A DNA stretch of 64,000 nt from NCBI RefSeq assembly GCF_036784765.1, contig NZ_CP136651.1, forward strand, positions 1,612,001 through 1,676,000, written 5' to 3'. Made by a program: the position numbers and the translations under genes. This stretch comes from Novosphingobium sp. ZN18A2 (GTDB taxonomy: Bacteria > Pseudomonadota > Alphaproteobacteria > Sphingomonadales > Sphingomonadaceae). Shown in pieces: positions 62,936-64,000 of this stretch (position 1 is the stretch's first letter; every line of letters begins with the position of its first letter). Below the pieces are notes generated by a model, which saw only the letters and a list, made by a program, of their open reading frames with translations, made no database searches and was not told the DNA's origin.

Positions 62936-63946
62936 ATGGGCAGGACAAGCGACGGGAAATGGGCAGAAGGCTGGTCTCCGCCCAAGTTCGAAGTGAACGC
63001 CAACGGCAAGGTGATCGGCGCAACCAATTCGCGCAGGCCGAACAACTGGGGCCGCTGGGGCGAGCTTGACCAGCGCGGCACCGTCAACTTCATCACGCCG
63101 GAAAAGGTCGCGCAGGCGGCGTCCCTCGTGCGTAGCGGCAGGGTGGTCAGCTGCGCGATCCCGCTAGACGCCACCGGGCCGGTCCACCCGGCGCGGTCGA
63201 ACATCGTCCACCTGCATTCGGCGACCGGCTGCGACCATGCCGGCTGGAACTCCACCGGGCAGACCTATTCCGGCCTGCAGGGAACCGACGATTACATCAT
63301 GATGCCGCTTCAGGGCAGCACCCAGTGGGACGGGCTGGCGCACATCGGCGCGGACGATTGCTTCTTCAACGGCTTCTGGGTCGGCGTGGTGGAAGCCGCG
63401 GGCGGGGCGACCCGGCTGGGTATCCAGAACATGAAGGACACCTTCACGTCGCGCGGCGTGCTGATCGACCTCCCGCGGCATCAGGGCGTCGAACGGCTAG
63501 AGCAGGGCCACGCCATCACTGCCGACCAGATAGACGCGGCGGCCGATGCCCAGGGCGTTTCTGTGGGAACCGGAGACATCCTGGTCGTGCGCACGGGCCA
63601 CGTGCCGTGGTATTATACCCTGCAGGACAAGTCGGCCTATTGGTCGGGCGCGCCGGGCCTTTCGATGTCGATGGTGGAATGGCTGCATGAAAAGGAAGTC
63701 GCGGCCGTTGCGATGGACAACATCGCGATCGAGGTGGAACCGTTCGAGGAGCCATACGATTGCCCGTATCCGGTCCATGTCCGCCTGATCCGCGATCTTG
63801 GCCTGTCGCTGGGCGAGATCTGGTGGCTGGAAGACCTTGCAAAGGCGTGCGAGGAAGAGGGTCGGTGGGAGTTCATGCTGGTTGCACCGCCGCTCAACGT
63901 CACCAACGCGTCCGGCTCTCCGGTCAATCCCACGGCGATTTTCTGA
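62936..63946 (+). CDS. Cyclase-family metal-dependent hydrolase (kynurenine formamidase-like)
   Basis: 336 residues from ATG 62936 (AGGAG 10 nt upstream; ATG 62912 possible). MPLQGSTQWDGLAHIGADDC is the cyclase-family metal-site segment in the variant of the long (~330-residue) subgroup; VLIDLPRHQGVERLEQGHAI and GDILVVRTGHVPWYY follow. Such enzymes hydrolyse amides, lactones or cyclic diketones. In this cluster it may open a ring of the catabolised compound. The gene after it begins within a few bases. Confidence 0.87.
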   Translation: MGRTSDGKWAEGWSPPKFEVNANGKVIGATNSRRPNNWGRWGELDQRGTVNFITPEKVAQAASLVRSGRVVSCAIPLDATGPVHPARSNIVHLHSATGCDHAGWNSTGQTYSGLQGTDDYIMMPLQGSTQWDGLAHIGADDCFFNGFWVGVVEAAGGATRLGIQNMKDTFTSRGVLIDLPRHQGVERLEQGHAITADQIDAAADAQGVSVGTGDILVVRTGHVPWYYTLQDKSAYWSGAPGLSMSMVEWLHEKEVAAVAMDNIAIEVEPFEEPYDCPYPVHVRLIRDLGLSLGEIWWLEDLAKACEEEGRWEFMLVAPPLNVTNASGSPVNPTAIF

Positions 63947-63950
63947 CCGA

Positions 63951-64000
63951 TGGTGGCAGCATTGCAGAAGCAGAAAGAAACGGGCGACGATGCGCCGCCC
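63951..64000 (+). CDS. Possible start of the next gene
   Basis: An ATG 4 bp after the cyclase stop opens a frame (MVAALQKQKETGDDAPP) that runs off the window. There is no clear ribosome site except the coupling distance, and it is too short to identify. Confidence 0.35.

Overview
The window is a high-GC alphaproteobacterial chromosome segment. It most resembles a sphingomonad (Novosphingobium/Erythrobacter-like). The reasons are an UrcA-family protein, a CpaA-F/Tad pilus locus with a very short CpaD-like lipoprotein, and a scattered fatty-acid/ring-cleavage type catabolic cluster. Species is not determinable by eye. No rRNA, tRNA, CRISPR array, phage or transposase gene was seen.

Layout. (1) 1-5473: a tightly coupled plus-strand operon. 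It holds the end of an FAD-dependent oxidoreductase, a His-rich unknown protein, a polyprenyl diphosphate synthase, a saccharopine-dehydrogenase-like reductase and two acetoacetate-decarboxylase-like proteins. It looks like an uncharacterised isoprenoid-modifying pathway. (2) 5498-14308: a signalling/conflict-like neighbourhood with a TIR-TolB-TPR protein, a Crp/Fnr regulator, a TPR/SLOG-like protein, an UrcA protein, a SLOG-like/four-TM protein and a HerA-type ATPase. (3) 14283-16275: two membrane proteins, one of them PAP2-like. (4) 16425-28361: a complete Flp/Tad pilus locus (pilin, cpaB, cpaC, lipoprotein, three TadE/G-like pseudopilins, cpaE, cpaF, tadB, tadC, TPR lipoprotein, prepilin peptidase). 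A strong terminator follows the pilin gene.

(5) 28393-47677: a surface-adhesin locus. A 3020-residue adhesin carries four near-identical 1074-bp tandem repeats and an N-terminal retention-type module with a LapG-type cleavage motif. It is followed by OmpA-like, TolC-like, ABC exporter, SleB-type cell-wall hydrolase and HlyD-like genes, then a convergent LapG-type cysteine protease. An M23 peptidase and an Ala/Pro-rich protein lie upstream. No LapD-type c-di-GMP receptor is in the window. (6) 47815-51255: a minus-strand metabolic run (thioesterase, DSD1-type PLP enzyme, FAD-linked lactone oxidase, DsrE protein). (7) 51489-54349: a candidate small RNA divergent from an HU gene, then a small unknown protein, pirin, GNAT and an FMN reductase.

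(8) 54394-64000: a catabolic cluster (TetR regulator, SDR, two enoyl-CoA hydratases, acyl-CoA dehydrogenase, SMP-30 protein, acyl-CoA ligase, cyclase-family hydrolase). A shared promoter motif precedes the TetR gene, the acyl-CoA dehydrogenase gene and the ligase/cyclase divergent pair, suggesting one regulon. A small GIY-YIG endonuclease gene, tightly bracketed by 30-bp inverted palindromic repeats, sits inside this cluster and looks like a mobile repeat-associated element. Two-copy tandem duplications of 15-21 bp recur across the window.
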